NCBI GenBank assembly: GCA_015501595.1
Contig: JADNRX010000323.1
Coordinates: 1-61,458 of the forward strand
DNA: 61,458 nucleotides
Reading direction: 5' to 3'
Origin: Hymenopellis radicata
Taxonomy: Eukaryota; Basidiomycota; Agaricomycetes; Agaricales; Physalacriaceae
The notes beneath the pieces were generated by a model. That model made no database searches. It was not told the origin of the DNA and worked only from the letters and a program-made list of their open reading frames with translations. Positions 1 to 13,238 of the stretch are shown here, in pieces (the first letter of the stretch is position 1; every line of letters starts with the position of its first letter). Made by a program: the position numbers and the translations under genes.

Positions 1-33
1 CTAAGAAAAAGCTCGAGATGAAGGAAGTACGCA

Positions 34-1275
34 CTGATAGGTTCTCTGGGATGGAAGTCAACCGCAGTGACCGTTCCTTTATGACCAGGAAGCTAATTCG
101 GAGCCTCGTTAGCGAATGCAATTCCCAAAAGCAATGCACGCACCTTGTACAATATCTTGGATTTTTCCACGTCCCATATGCATACTGCGCGGTCGGCACC
201 ACCGACTGCGACACGCTGCCCGCCGTCGTCTTTACTCCATGCACCTCTCAACAGAGTGTTTTCGAAACCAGCAGGCGCGCCTTGAAGTACGCGATGTATC
301 CGTGTTGGAGACGGCGCAAAAGGTCGGACATCGTGTATTAACGTTTGTGAGGAGAAGGAGGGGAAAGCAGAAAGTTTCCGTTGGGTGAAAGTGACAAGGA
401 TGTGGGGGTGTCGGTGTGGCCTGTGAGGGTGTAAACCTGTTCACCCTTGCGGAAGTCGTACACCTGGCAAACGTTATTAAACGGAGACAAAGAAGAAAGA
501 AAACGCGTACATGTATCTCGTTATCGAGCGCTCCAATATACAAGTTGGTCCCATCTGCACCCCAACAGACTGCCGTTACCGGGCATCCTATTTCTAGGGT
601 GGAAACTGCAATTTTTCCGCCTTCCTCTCCACCTTCCCATATTTTAACGGTTCCATCGTCGGAGCCTGTAGCAACAAGCTCGGTTCCTGCGCCTCCAGCC
701 ATCGTCCTGTCCACAGTGTTGATTATCTCGCGGTGCGCACGTATTTTCCGCACACGCTGGCCAGTAGTGACGTTGTCAAACATAGCGTGTGGTCGGCTGC
801 TACGTGTAAAGTATGGGCGAGAAAAGAGACCATTGAAGATCTAATATTGGCGCTTTCGTGAGGTTGGATAACAGCCCATAGTTCGTATTGGGTGGATATG
901 TCCGCCAGAGCGCTTTGGAAACGTTTTAGGCGGTAAATGAAAGTTGCAATGAGATACACGCACAGACACTTCGATCCGCAGAGCATGCCGCGATATTTTG
1001 ACCAGTTGGGTCGAATCTACAGCTAAGTATTTCGCCCTACTTCACATGGTCAATATAGGAGACAGATATGTAGTGTTCGACGCGCACCGAATGGGCTCCG
1101 GCAAGGCTTATGATAGGCGCTTCGAGGCTACTGGTTCGCTTCACCGTTCGAATAAGACCTTTGGAACGGTCATCTCCTGCAGAGGATATCGCAATTTGGT
1201 TCGATGGCGGCGGCGTCGCCTTTGCGCGTTTTATGAGCGTGCCATCCGGGGCGGCGAGCCTCCACGCTTTGACAT
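34..1275 (-). CDS. U5 snRNP 40-kDa WD40 protein (SNRNP40-like), 3' end off window, frameshifted
   Basis: WD40 beta-propeller protein of the U5 snRNP, expected to act in the nuclear spliceosome. The reading starts at an ATG at 1275 (MSKRGG) and shows RTSSLEAPIISLAGAHS, then LWRTYPPNTNYG, RVRKIRAHREIINTVDR, GSDDGTVKIWEGG, GALDNEIHVYD and LLRGAWSKDD. It continues to LPGHKGTVTAVDFHP near 40-92, where the window edge cuts it. The exons are separated by short GT-AG introns. Continuous translation needs four extra single bases, each lengthening a short homopolymer: near 1249 (C run), near 804 (G), near 780 (T run) and near 362 (C run). Because this is normally a conserved single-copy gene, base-calling error is a serious alternative to pseudogenisation. 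The next gene, CUL1, is also on the minus strand and shows no such breaks. Family assignment is firm; gene integrity is not. Confidence 0.82.
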
Positions 1276-1702
1276 TTTCGTAGTTGAAGTCCAAGGTAAG
1301 GTCCAAAGATGCGCCTGCCAAACATGGACAATTAATGATTAGATTAGATCTTGAGTTTAAGTCACTGCATGGCGCGCAATCAGAACTGAATATCAAAAGA
1401 AAGCTACATGCATATATGTGAACGCTTCAACACTGACTCGGATGGCTGATGTCATTCTCATTTGTTCAAAAAGATCATTAGTGAAAGTGCAACAAGTTCA
1501 ATTACTATAGAGTAACATGCAAGTGCATCTGCACACCCAAAATCATGTCTTGTTATTTCGAGGACCAACGGTGGCGTAAATTTGCATGTATTACGGTCTG
1601 AGCAACAAGTTTCTAACGTATAAATGCAATATATATGATACAGAATGGTGTAATGCAATGACAAGGAACGCTAACAACAAGCAGGTAAGTGGGACTGACA
1701 AT

Positions 1703-4409
<2,707 letters not shown>

Positions 4410-4870
4410 CGTCGTCGAGGAAGGTCGTGGTCGGAGTCAAGAGAACGAAATCCGGATGGTAGGGCGCGGCACCGCCACACCACGTCATGTGACAGTGACC
4501 AAACAAGGCTTCACCTCCTGATACTGAAACTGACAGTCAGACAAATGCAACGCTGCTACGCGACGCATCACTAGGGATTGCCACCCGCCATCCTTACCCA
4601 GCTGAGTAATACACGTGCACTTCCTTCCTTCCTTTCCCATCCCCCCAGGCCATCAAGCTGATTTCTCATGTTTTCGTTAATTAATAAACTCGATTGGACG
4701 ATTTTCATATATTCAAGTGATTCTGGGACATTTGTGTAACCAGTCGAAAGTGTAACTGGTGCGCCCGCTAAGTTGTTTTTCAAGCGCTTGACGATCGAGC
4801 ACCTCCCAATTGCTGACGTACATTGAGATCGCCAACGGGCGAGTCTACTCATCACTGTCAACTCTGAAGC
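4410..4870. promoter_or_regulatory. Divergent intergenic region
   Basis: About 460 bp between the start codons of CUL1 (minus) and the nuclease-like gene (plus). I see no conserved coding block. It probably carries both promoters, but no specific box can be assigned with confidence. Confidence 0.4.
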
Positions 4871-6230
4871 ATGGTGAAGAAGTCTGGGCTGAATGACGAA
4901 CTTACGGTGGCCTACGACGCTCTTACCGCTCTAAGGGATACACTCAATTTCGAAGAGGTGGATGAAGGAGCATCGGTCTCAGAGGCGGGTGACGAGGAAC
5001 GAGTCGTGCGATCGCTGGAAACGCTGTTGCTCTGTATCAGCAAGAAGCTGGCGCAACCACAGTCAGAAGCCCCTCTTGTCTCCTTGCCATCTCATCTCCC
5101 CGCTCAGCCCTCCAACTTTCTTGTTGCCGACCCAGACCTCTTGAGGAAATCCCTGCATCTCGCAGAATGCGGCGGCGGCATGCTCGCTGCAAAAGATGAC
5201 AAGCCGCGTGTCCAAGCCAGCGGTGCTGTCCAGCCGAGGCACATCTGGTCCTCGAAGAATCTTCACAGTCACTTGACCTGGCTCGAACAGTCCGTTCCAC
5301 AGGTGGGTTTGCGTCTGTCATTAAGGAGGAGACTCAGCTTTGCTCATGTCTATGTCTTCGTAGGTAGAGGGCTCTGCTCGGTCTTGGATCGATGCGTTCT
5401 TTTTCCGCGCTTCGGCTATGGTCAGCGAAGGAGAGCGCATGATCTTGAATATAGAGCACCCCATTCCGCACACAACTTGCCGTCCAACAGCCATGACGAT
5501 TTTGGCTGGGCAGGTTGACTACTCTGCTTTCGTCGCTAATGATCATATTGCTCGTGTGTAAAACGTTGGTTTGGCTACGTGTTCACTCACTGTAATCTTC
5601 GCACAGGGAGCATAATGGACGATGCACGAATGATGTCCGTGTGTGAGTTGATCAAGGGGGAGCACGCTGCTGCTGGTCAGTGGAGTGACTACTATGGATG
5701 ACTTGCTGGCTTACGCTCGTAGCTCAAGGGATACGGGAATCAACTACCGGACGGCTACTGCCTTCGGGATTCTTCGTTGTCGAAGCGAAGCCTACAGATG
5801 CTAGGCCTAGACTCATGGATCATATATCGCAAGCGGTCTCTGAGCTGTATGCGTGCGCCGCTCTCCTGCAGTAAGCATGGGTCGATTCGGTTCAACTTGC
5901 ATTTGGTACTACTCAACCTCTGCAGTCAGAAATTTCTGCGTGGGGCCTTGACAAACGGACATGACTGGGTCTTCATCATCGTCCGCCTCAACGAAGACGC
6001 CCGTGGAGGGAGATTCAAGCGATCTGGTCCCCTGACTCTCCGGCTTGACAAGGAAGGCCGGGCGGTGACCAAGTATTCAGCAGATCGAATCGCTGCTATT
6101 TTATCATATTGGGTGAGTTCAAGACCCGACTCGAACCGCTGTTTGGACTCATTCCTTTCAATAGATTGAGCATAGCTTTGAGGATGTTGGCGCCGATGAC
6201 TGGTTTGAACCTTTTAGTTGGGAGACTTAG
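4871..6230 (+). CDS. Uncharacterised fungal protein with nuclease-like E-x-K core
   Basis: The ATG at 4871 begins MVKKSGLNDELTVAYDAL. Introns can be placed at about 5302-5363, 5562-5607, 5675-5722, 5871-5927 and 6112-6164. The last exon ends IEHSFEDVGADDWFEPFSWET at a stop at 6228-6230. Conserved blocks are VEGSARSWIDAFFFRASAMV, DDARMMSVCELIKGEHAAA, SGFFVVEAKPTDARPRLMDH, ALTNGHDWVFIIVRLNEDA and RIAAILSYW. An acidic residue upstream of a hydrophobic strand that carries E-A-K resembles the PD-(D/E)XK nuclease core. That is inference from the motif only, and I do not recognise a named family. All joins are in frame and there is no stop, so it looks intact. A decayed paralogue lies at 18631-19894. 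A related non-coding tract follows both genes. Confidence 0.6.
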
Positions 6231-6249
6231 TGTCTACTAGATGTTTCAA

Positions 6250-6471
6250 TCAGCGTATTTCTTTCATTCGCTTGACAAAGCTGTATGGCTTGACATCCGC
6301 TGAGCCTTCTTTACCTTGCTTGTTGTTGTTCAAGTCATTGAGTGACTCGCGGCGATTCTCTTTTTTGTGCGCGATTATCTGGTGCTTGCTTTTTGTGGCC
6401 CTGCACAGGTCATCTTATCGCTTTACGCCACCGCGGAATGAGTCCCGCCAGAACATCCGTCAAAGTCGAGC
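6250..6471 (+). repeat. Direct repeat, copy a
   Basis: About 220 bp beginning cagcgtatttctttcattcg, repeated in the same orientation at 12721-12933. Differences are a few substitutions and small indels. The central part (ttttttgtgcgcgattatctgg) is also related to 18390-18518 and 19913-20052. It starts just after the stop codon of the gene at 4871. Confidence 0.85.
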
Positions 6472-6678
6472 CAAGGTCGTTCATACTAGTTTTGCTCAAA
6501 CTTTAGCATATAAATGAACATGAATTTGTACACAGAAGAAGTACACAGCGACGGTGAACTGTAGCAGCTTACAGGTGCGATAGGAGGCAATTGCCAAAGT
6601 CAGTATACGTCGATCACAAGCGGGTAGTCTCGAACCAGCCGCGTTTTTTTAGTCTAGTTTCATTCGCCGGCCCTTTAC

Positions 6679-7086
6679 TAGGGTGGGGGAAATAAGTGGA
6701 GGTTTTTTACCAAAACACTTATTTACATGTAAATTACAGTAAATTACCTGGTAAATTACATGGCCGGCCGAGGGTCAGATTTCGGGTGGTAATTTACCTG
6801 TCACGTGCACCCGCCCGGATATATATCAGTGTCAGCACAAGCCTGACTACTCGAGGGAGGTGGCTGTAGTGCTCTAAAGCCAACCAGTGGCCTGGGATAA
6901 CTCAGAAAGCTGTTTTAACAGCATTTTCTGAAGAAAATTTGGAAGGAAATTTGCGCCACCGAATGTGTCACGTGACCATCACGTGCCAGGTAAATTATCT
7001 GGTAAATAAGTAAATTACATGGCCTCTGGCGGGCCACTGGTAATTTACTGGTAAATAAGTGAGCTCGGACTTATTTCCCCACCCTA
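6679..7086. mobile_element. hAT-type MITE, 408 bp
   Basis: Non-autonomous DNA transposon. The left end reads TAGGGTGGGGGAAATAAGT and the right end, reverse-complemented, reads TAGGGTGGGGAAATAAGT. The first five bases fit the hAT terminal pattern YARNG. Both sides carry the 8-bp duplication CCCTTTAC (6671-6678 and 7087-7094), as hAT transposases produce. The interior is packed with subterminal copies of GGTAAATTA/TAATTTACC and CACGTG and has no transposase frame. Confidence 0.9.
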
Positions 7087-7410
7087 CCCTTTACCGCAGC
7101 TCAACTTTTGCATCATGTGACCAGCTTACCTTAGCATCAAAATTAAATTAGCTTGTCGCCGCCTAAGCCCGCCTTTCTTTCCAATGCCCTTAGACGCGTC
7201 AACGACGCTGGTTGCCTTTCATTCTCTTCAATGGGGGGTTTTCCCGAAACCCCGAGCCCATAAGTTAACAACAAAGTGGAAGAAGAAGAAAACGGCGGGA
7301 ACGGGCGCTTAGTGGATCACGTGAAGTTGTCCAAATAAGGCTTTGATCACGTGAATTTGTCCAAATTAAGAAAAGTGGGAGTCTTTTTCCGAGCTCCTAT
7401 AAGGACGCGG

Positions 7411-8626
7411 CGTCAGGCTCCTAAACCAGCCGTCGATGGCGTTTGAAGCTAAATACGTGAGCGAAATGAAAATCGAAAATATGAGTGAAGAATATAAAAG
7501 GAAATTTGACGGACCAATGAGAAGAGAGCAACAGTGGAAAGATCAAATGCCAGGACGGCCAGACTCCTTCCCATTCGCTCTTACGCCCAGCAAAATAATC
7601 TCACTTCCTTGGGCGGGTGGATGGAAGGATCTGGAATAGATTACGAACACATTTTGATCTAATCTACTTACTTGTTATCTCTTATCTCTCTTATCTTAGC
7701 TCTCTCATCAAACCTTAATTATTTAGCTAGGGCGTAAGAGCGACTGGAATAACTTGCAAGGTTTATTTGTTTGGCTGCGTCGTCTGGAATATTTCCTCAC
7801 AGGCTCAAGTGCACCGAGGACAGTGTGGCGTAGTATTGCTGATTTCTGTAGACTCCCAAGATTCATCCGGTGGCATTTTCCAATAATAAAATAGTCCATT
7901 GCATGTCAAAGAGTAGGCTACAGCAGGAAGACGAAGGAGATACAAAAAAATAGGTATAATGCACGGCGGCAGCTTGATGGAAGCAGCCGGGTATCATGGA
8001 CACAATTGTGTACTTGATATCGAGGCAACGCCGCCGCAACGGCACACTCAGCGTGCGGCGCTCGACGCGACAGCAACTGCCTAGTCCTGCCCTACTTGTA
8101 GCAGCCAATTATCGCTGAGTTTGGGCTCTTTGCGCCCGTGTCGACAAGAAAAATGAAAATGTCGGTGTCCTTCATGCGAGTAGCACTGTCGGGAGTGCAG
8201 GGTTCCAGAACGAGTGAGTGTGGATCGATACTCATACTGACGGTGCATTGGTGGAGGACCCAGGGAGAACCAAACAAAGCACGCGCCGCCTGACAAGTTA
8301 TGCCAGTCGCTCTTACGCCCTAGCAGAATAATTAAGGTTTGGAGTACTTATATAAGCATCAAAATACGATCGAGGGTTCGAATCACGGTCAAGACAATTT
8401 ATTTTCAACGCCACATATCGCCGCACAGGGATTTAGGATTATTCTGCTGGGCGTAAGAGCGAATGGGAAGGAGTCTGGCCGTCCTGGCGTTTGATCTTCC
8501 CACTGTTGCTCTCTTCTCATTGGTCCGTCAAATTTCCTTTTATATTCTTCACTCATTTTTTCGATTTTCATTTCGCTCACGTATTTAGCTTCAAACGCCA
8601 TCGACGGCTGGTTTAGGAGCCTGACG
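7411..8626. repeat. Long nested inverted repeat
   Basis: Outer arms at 7411-7600 and 8437-8626 are about 190 bp each and near-identical in inverted orientation. Inner arms at 7710-7747 and 8303-8340 (about 38 bp) form a second, nested inverted pair. All four arms carry the motif GGCGTAAGAGCGA. The loop (7748-8302) shows no recognisable gene. Short frames inside the outer arms begin MAFEAKYVSEMKIE and look incidental. This could be a foldback element or two inverted insertions of one short element. No target duplication was found. Confidence 0.85.
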
Positions 8627-8955
8627 CGGCGTATGAAAGCAGACTCTAGATCAAAGTGTCAGCTTTGATCGAGTCTGCCTAAGGGAGACTAGCGTTTTTT
8701 GAGGGAGGCTTCGCCAACGATCCGATCGGCTTGGTGAAGCGACTGGCATCGAGTCTAACAAGCGGGTTTCTTCCAAACCGCCATCTTCAGCCGCGTCATT
8801 GGGCTCTCCGACGCGCTCACCGAAGTTGTCTACGAGTGCGAGAATCCTTGAGATCTCATAGGTCATCTAGGTACGTATTTACGGCTCCAGAAACGCGTCC
8901 TTACCATTCCTTTTAGTGGGCACTTTCCTCTTCTCGGAGTCGGTCTGCGTCCGGA

Positions 8956-11900
8956 ATGCAGCAGATTGCGTCACAATGCACCAGCTGTAGTGCTTTCCCC
9001 AGACGGAGTCTCCATCACGAAGAGGGATACCAGAGCTCTGTGCCCCTCGAGCGGCTCCGTACCACGAATTTCCCAGCGACCGACGAGGAGATCTCGCACA
9101 TTCGACACACCATCTTACCCACTGTCTCCGACGACATATCATCCATCGAATCCAAACTCGCATCCCTTCGGGAGGTCATCACGTCGATGGAGGAAGAGCG
9201 GGAGAGGTTGAAAAACGTCCAGAAGCGGTACAGCAACCTCGTTTCCTTGCATCGCACGCTCCCCTTGGAAATCTTGTCAGAAGTCTTTCTATGCACACTT
9301 CCCGGCGACTTCATTCCAAACGCGTTTGACGCGTCTGAGCCCATATGGCAGCTCAGCCACGTCTGCCAGAGATGGCGAAACGTCGCTTTATCCCTTCGTT
9401 CGTTTTGGTCGACTATGTTTCTTCGCTTTCCGGACGCAGCCCAAAATGAAGCAAATGTACAGCGCTTGGAGACGGTTATTCAGCGTTCCCGTCAGGGACC
9501 ACTAAACGTATACCTAATATCATGCCATAGCCCGAAACCCTGCTCTAATCCCTCTACACCGCCAAAGGAGTCGCAGGTAAATTCCAGCCTGATCGGACAT
9601 CTGTGATGCGAGTGATCGAAGAAGCTGAGCTTGACACGTCAACCACGTAAATTCTAGCTCATTTGACAGGCGCGTCGCGCCAGCTGGCTGCCAGCTGTGA
9701 GTAACAATGGGGATCAGATATTGGAATACTTCTACCACTACTATGATCTATCCAGTGAGTCGGAGTGACTTCAGTCAAAAGGTGTGAAAGCTGCAGGATG
9801 GCAACATGGCACCCTGGATGCATTCTAGGCAGAGTACTTAAGTATCACATAAATATGAAATCCTTCTGAATATCCATTGGCAGGATGGTGTACGCCAAGT
9901 TGACACCCAATAGATTGGGAAACGTTCCAAGTCCAATTTGATCGCCGATGACATGCATCACGTGCACGTTGGTTTAATTGCGATCAAATTGAGACGCCGC
10001 TTACCAAACTCCAACCACCACCTAAACCACCTCTTCTTCTCTCCGGGACTTGCAATTTGGACGGCGGACAACGACACAGATTCTCCTTGCTGGGGATGAT
10101 GGTACACGCGCTCAGGACAACAACGATGCACGCCCAGACACGCGGCTACGACGAGGATGAGGACGAGGACGCGACACGCAGCCAGCATGAGGATGACACG
10201 CAGACTTGACGAGGATCATACGCAGACAGGATGAGGGCGACGAGGATTACTATTACAAGGTTAAGGTAAGTCTCTTAACTGTAAGACTTTCCTTACACCT
10301 ACTAATCCATTTTTACAGGCTATATCGCAGTCTGACACCCAACGCCGCTCCCTCTAGTGCCGAATCGCAACCAACAACAATAGTTATCGACTTGGCTCCG
10401 CGCCGGTGAATACAGTTTGGCTCCGCGCCGGCTGCTATCTGTACGCCAAGAACTTCGAACCTGGTTGGATATCCTTACGCTGATGAGATCGACCTGGAAT
10501 TGGACCAGAAACGTCGGCTCTGAGTCGAGTTCACTACGATGTCCTTGCGCCGAATTTCAATGATCTTCGACGGTTCTCGCTCATCCGGTATGTTGTCCAT
10601 ATGCTTGTTGAACATGTCTTTTTGCTAACGTTACTTTCGCCAGGTAATTAAAGCGTAATCCCGACATGTAAGCCCATTTCTCAGCAATTCAATGTCGTCT
10701 GAGTGTTAAGGTCCTCTCATAGTACATGACTCTACTTGAGGACGACACTATGTGGCTCTGGAAATTCCACGATGCTCACCTTGAGACAGTTGTTGGTATG
10801 TTGTCTTCATGCTTAAATTGTCCCTTCCTTTCCCTGTTAACGGCCTTGTTTCGTAGGTAACGGATGCTGAAATGCGACATGTAAGTAAATCTTCGGGGTG
10901 AATTGCTGCACTGTGAATGCTAACGTCACCTCACAGATACCAACCTGTGTTACACGACGCCAGTTTCTCGGCACGCTTGAGGACGACGCTGAGCTACCCT
11001 GGTAGCGCAACCTGGACAACGACGATGTACGACGACGACGACGATGTGCGAGAACGACCACAAAGACGACGACCGCGTGGCCAGGATGCCGATGACGACC
11101 GACGCGGACGACGACAATGTGCCGCCAGGATACGGTCAGGATGACAAGGCCAATACGCGGTCAGACGTACCATTTGCATGTTTAATGTCAATCACGAGTA
11201 GCAGTAGCATCATGTAGTAGTATCTGAATTGACTGCTTTCTTATAAATTCCATTGTCGCGACTGTTGATGCAAATGAAGAAGAGTCTGGGATGCCGGGAG
11301 TGCCCAGATGGATGAAGAGCACTAATTTCACCTGCTCCGCTGCCTGTCTGCCAGCCCATTCTGGGGACACCATGGGCCTATTCGTCCCCAAACATGGAAT
11401 CCAGCTGTGGCCCGCGTACCTGACACTTGACAGTGACATGCGGATCAGGAATGGCTGTCACGTTGAGGTTACGTGTACAGACTTTGGCGGTGTAATCCTA
11501 AAGCGCATCGTCAACATCGTCCTGGCAGAATCGTACCGGTGGCGGGCGTTACATCTCACAGATGACCCAGGGCGTTTGAATATGCTCTACGCGCCGCTTC
11601 ATAATAGGCTTCCTCGCCTCGAGTCGTTAGCCCTTTATGTCGCTCAGCACGAGCTGGAGAAACACTCAGCGGTGTCTGTCTTCGAAAATTGTCCACGTCT
11701 TACGAAACTGACTCTTGGTCGAGAAGTTGTCACACTTCCGTGGGACCAAATCACGGAGCTAGACCTTTCTTGTGTGGACCTCGATGACAGCGAGGAGCAG
11801 CAGCGCAGAGAATGTATACGCTTGATTGGGCGGTGCCCGTCTCTTGTGAGCCTCTCTACACCTTCCTGGGATTCGGAAGATGACGAGGACGAATCGGCTT

Positions 11901-12654
11901 ACACCCCGATCACCTGCTTGAATATGAGCGAGCTCGATGCCACGTCGGTGCCCGTCATCAATGCTCTCACACTTCCTCGTCTCCGGGAGGTTTTCTTTCA
12001 CCCTGAGCCTGCCACGGCTGACTATGCCCTGTCTTCATTCAAACAACTACTCATTCGTTCCAATTGTTTGAGCGCTCTCACCAGCCTCTCGCTTGCTAGT
12101 GTGCCACTTGCTGCCTCACCGGCGGACTGTACCCTCCATTCTATCCTTTCCCAGACACATAGTCTCGCCTTCCTCGCCCTAGCAGTAACCGTAGGGGAAT
12201 TTGATGACGAAATCGATGTTAGCGACCGGGAACAAATGGAGACGATCGTGAAATCCCTCGAGGTCATACCTGCGAAAACTGTCGCCTTTCTCCCCTCCTT
12301 TCGTCTCTGGACATTCGAGTGGACAATGACTGTAACTCGTATGACCTAGAGTACTTTGGGGCGGTCGGCAGTTTTGCTTCCATGCTCAAGGCGCGCTGGA
12401 AAGGGGACGATACGGTTAGTCTGGCAAGGCTTAGGACCTGCCACTTTGTTGTGCACGCGCGGCATGTAGATCTGAACAGGAAGCACAGCATATATCGGGG
12501 TGATACACTTATCGTCCCACATATCTTCACTGACACCGAAAGGCTTATATTCGATGCACTGGTTGACGATGGGATGGACCTCACTATACGGGTCACGTCG
12601 ACTTTGACTGAAAGCGTCGGAGACAGTAGCGTGGTTTTCGCAGTTTCCAGGTGA
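8956..12654 (+). pseudogene. F-box/LRR-like gene copy 1, split by a transposon
   Basis: The 5' part (8956-9554) encodes MQQIASQCTSCSAFPRRSLH, a coiled region (SMEEERERLKNVQKRYSNLV), the F-box-like LHRTLPLEILSEVFL and WQLSHVCQRWRNVALSL. The 3' part resumes at 11495 with LKRIVNIVLAESYRWRALHL and leucine-rich repeats. The copies at 22158 and 31120 run through this point without a break, so 9555-11494 is an insertion. A second lesion is a one-base loss in a C run near 12292. Downstream of it the frame continues to FAVSR and a stop at 12652-12654. F-box proteins recruit substrates to SCF ligases; the target here is unknown. This copy should not make a full protein. Confidence 0.85.
9555..11494. 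mobile_element. Terminal-inverted-repeat element, 1.94 kb, inside F-box copy 1
   Basis: The ends read TACACCGCCAAAG and, on the right, CTTTGGCGGTGTA, a 13-bp inverted repeat. Comparison with the uninterrupted paralogues defines the insertion to within two bases at codons for N-P-S-I-L-K. The target duplication is at most one or two bases and cannot be resolved. The interior has no recognisable transposase. It contains short exon-like segments bounded by GT and AG (for example near 10590-10645 and 10797-10858) and a GAC/GAG-rich tract. It may be a non-autonomous element carrying a captured gene fragment; the superfamily is unassigned. Confidence 0.75.
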
Positions 12655-12720
12655 TTTGTGTATTTCGGGAACTTCGCTGTGCTTATTGAAGGTAGAGATC
12701 TCATAATAGTGAACGAGGCT

Positions 12721-12933
12721 TCAGCGTATTTCTTTCATTCGCTTGACAAATGACAAAGTTTAACATCCCCTGAGCCTTCTTTACCTTGCTTGTTATGGTT
12801 CAAGTCATTGAGTGACTCGCGGCGATTCTCTTTTTTGTGCGCGATTATCTGGTGCTTGCTTTTTGGCGCTTCAGCAAAATCCCTTTACGCCACCGCGAAA
12901 TGAGTCCCGCCAGAACAGCCGTCAAAGTCGAGC
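12721..12933 (+). repeat. Direct repeat, copy b
   Basis: Second copy of the repeat at 6250-6471, placed directly after F-box copy 1. The junction follows the tract agatctcataatagtgaac, which also follows the other F-box copies, so the repeat entered or recombined just there. Confidence 0.82.
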
Positions 12934-13238
12934 ACAGTGATTGCCGTATGTCTTTCTCCTTGCAAGATACCCTACATCTTCCACCCATGTTACGGCGGCC
13001 AGCGCTTAGCGGTCACTGCTAGGTCTGATCATCGGGCTCTCGGTCCGAGAAAGGAGTCCCGTCTGTCACCAACGACCACGACGCTCGCAGAATTGACGAA
13101 CAACTTGAACTATCTGTCTTGCGCGCCGCAGAACCAGTGTCCCTATGTCGAAAGAACCTTCCCTTGTTATGTAACGAAGCTTAAAGCTGATGAGAACTCT
13201 TTGGTTGCACACTGACTCGCACAGGATTCACTCAAACC

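Noticed and set aside
232..783. Single continuous frame of 183 codons on the minus strand as a complete gene
   Set aside because: Only its first half is WD40 sequence. The rest is read-through of an intron and out-of-frame exon; the gene is larger and spliced.
8340..8400. tRNA-like ggttcgaatc as a fifth SINE copy
   Set aside because: The T-stem does not pair and the terminal AATTGCGCCACA is absent.
7436..8601. Paired frames beginning MAFEAKYVSEMKIE as a duplicated small gene
   Set aside because: They lie in the arms of an inverted repeat, diverge at the arm ends, and have no family match or independent coding signal.
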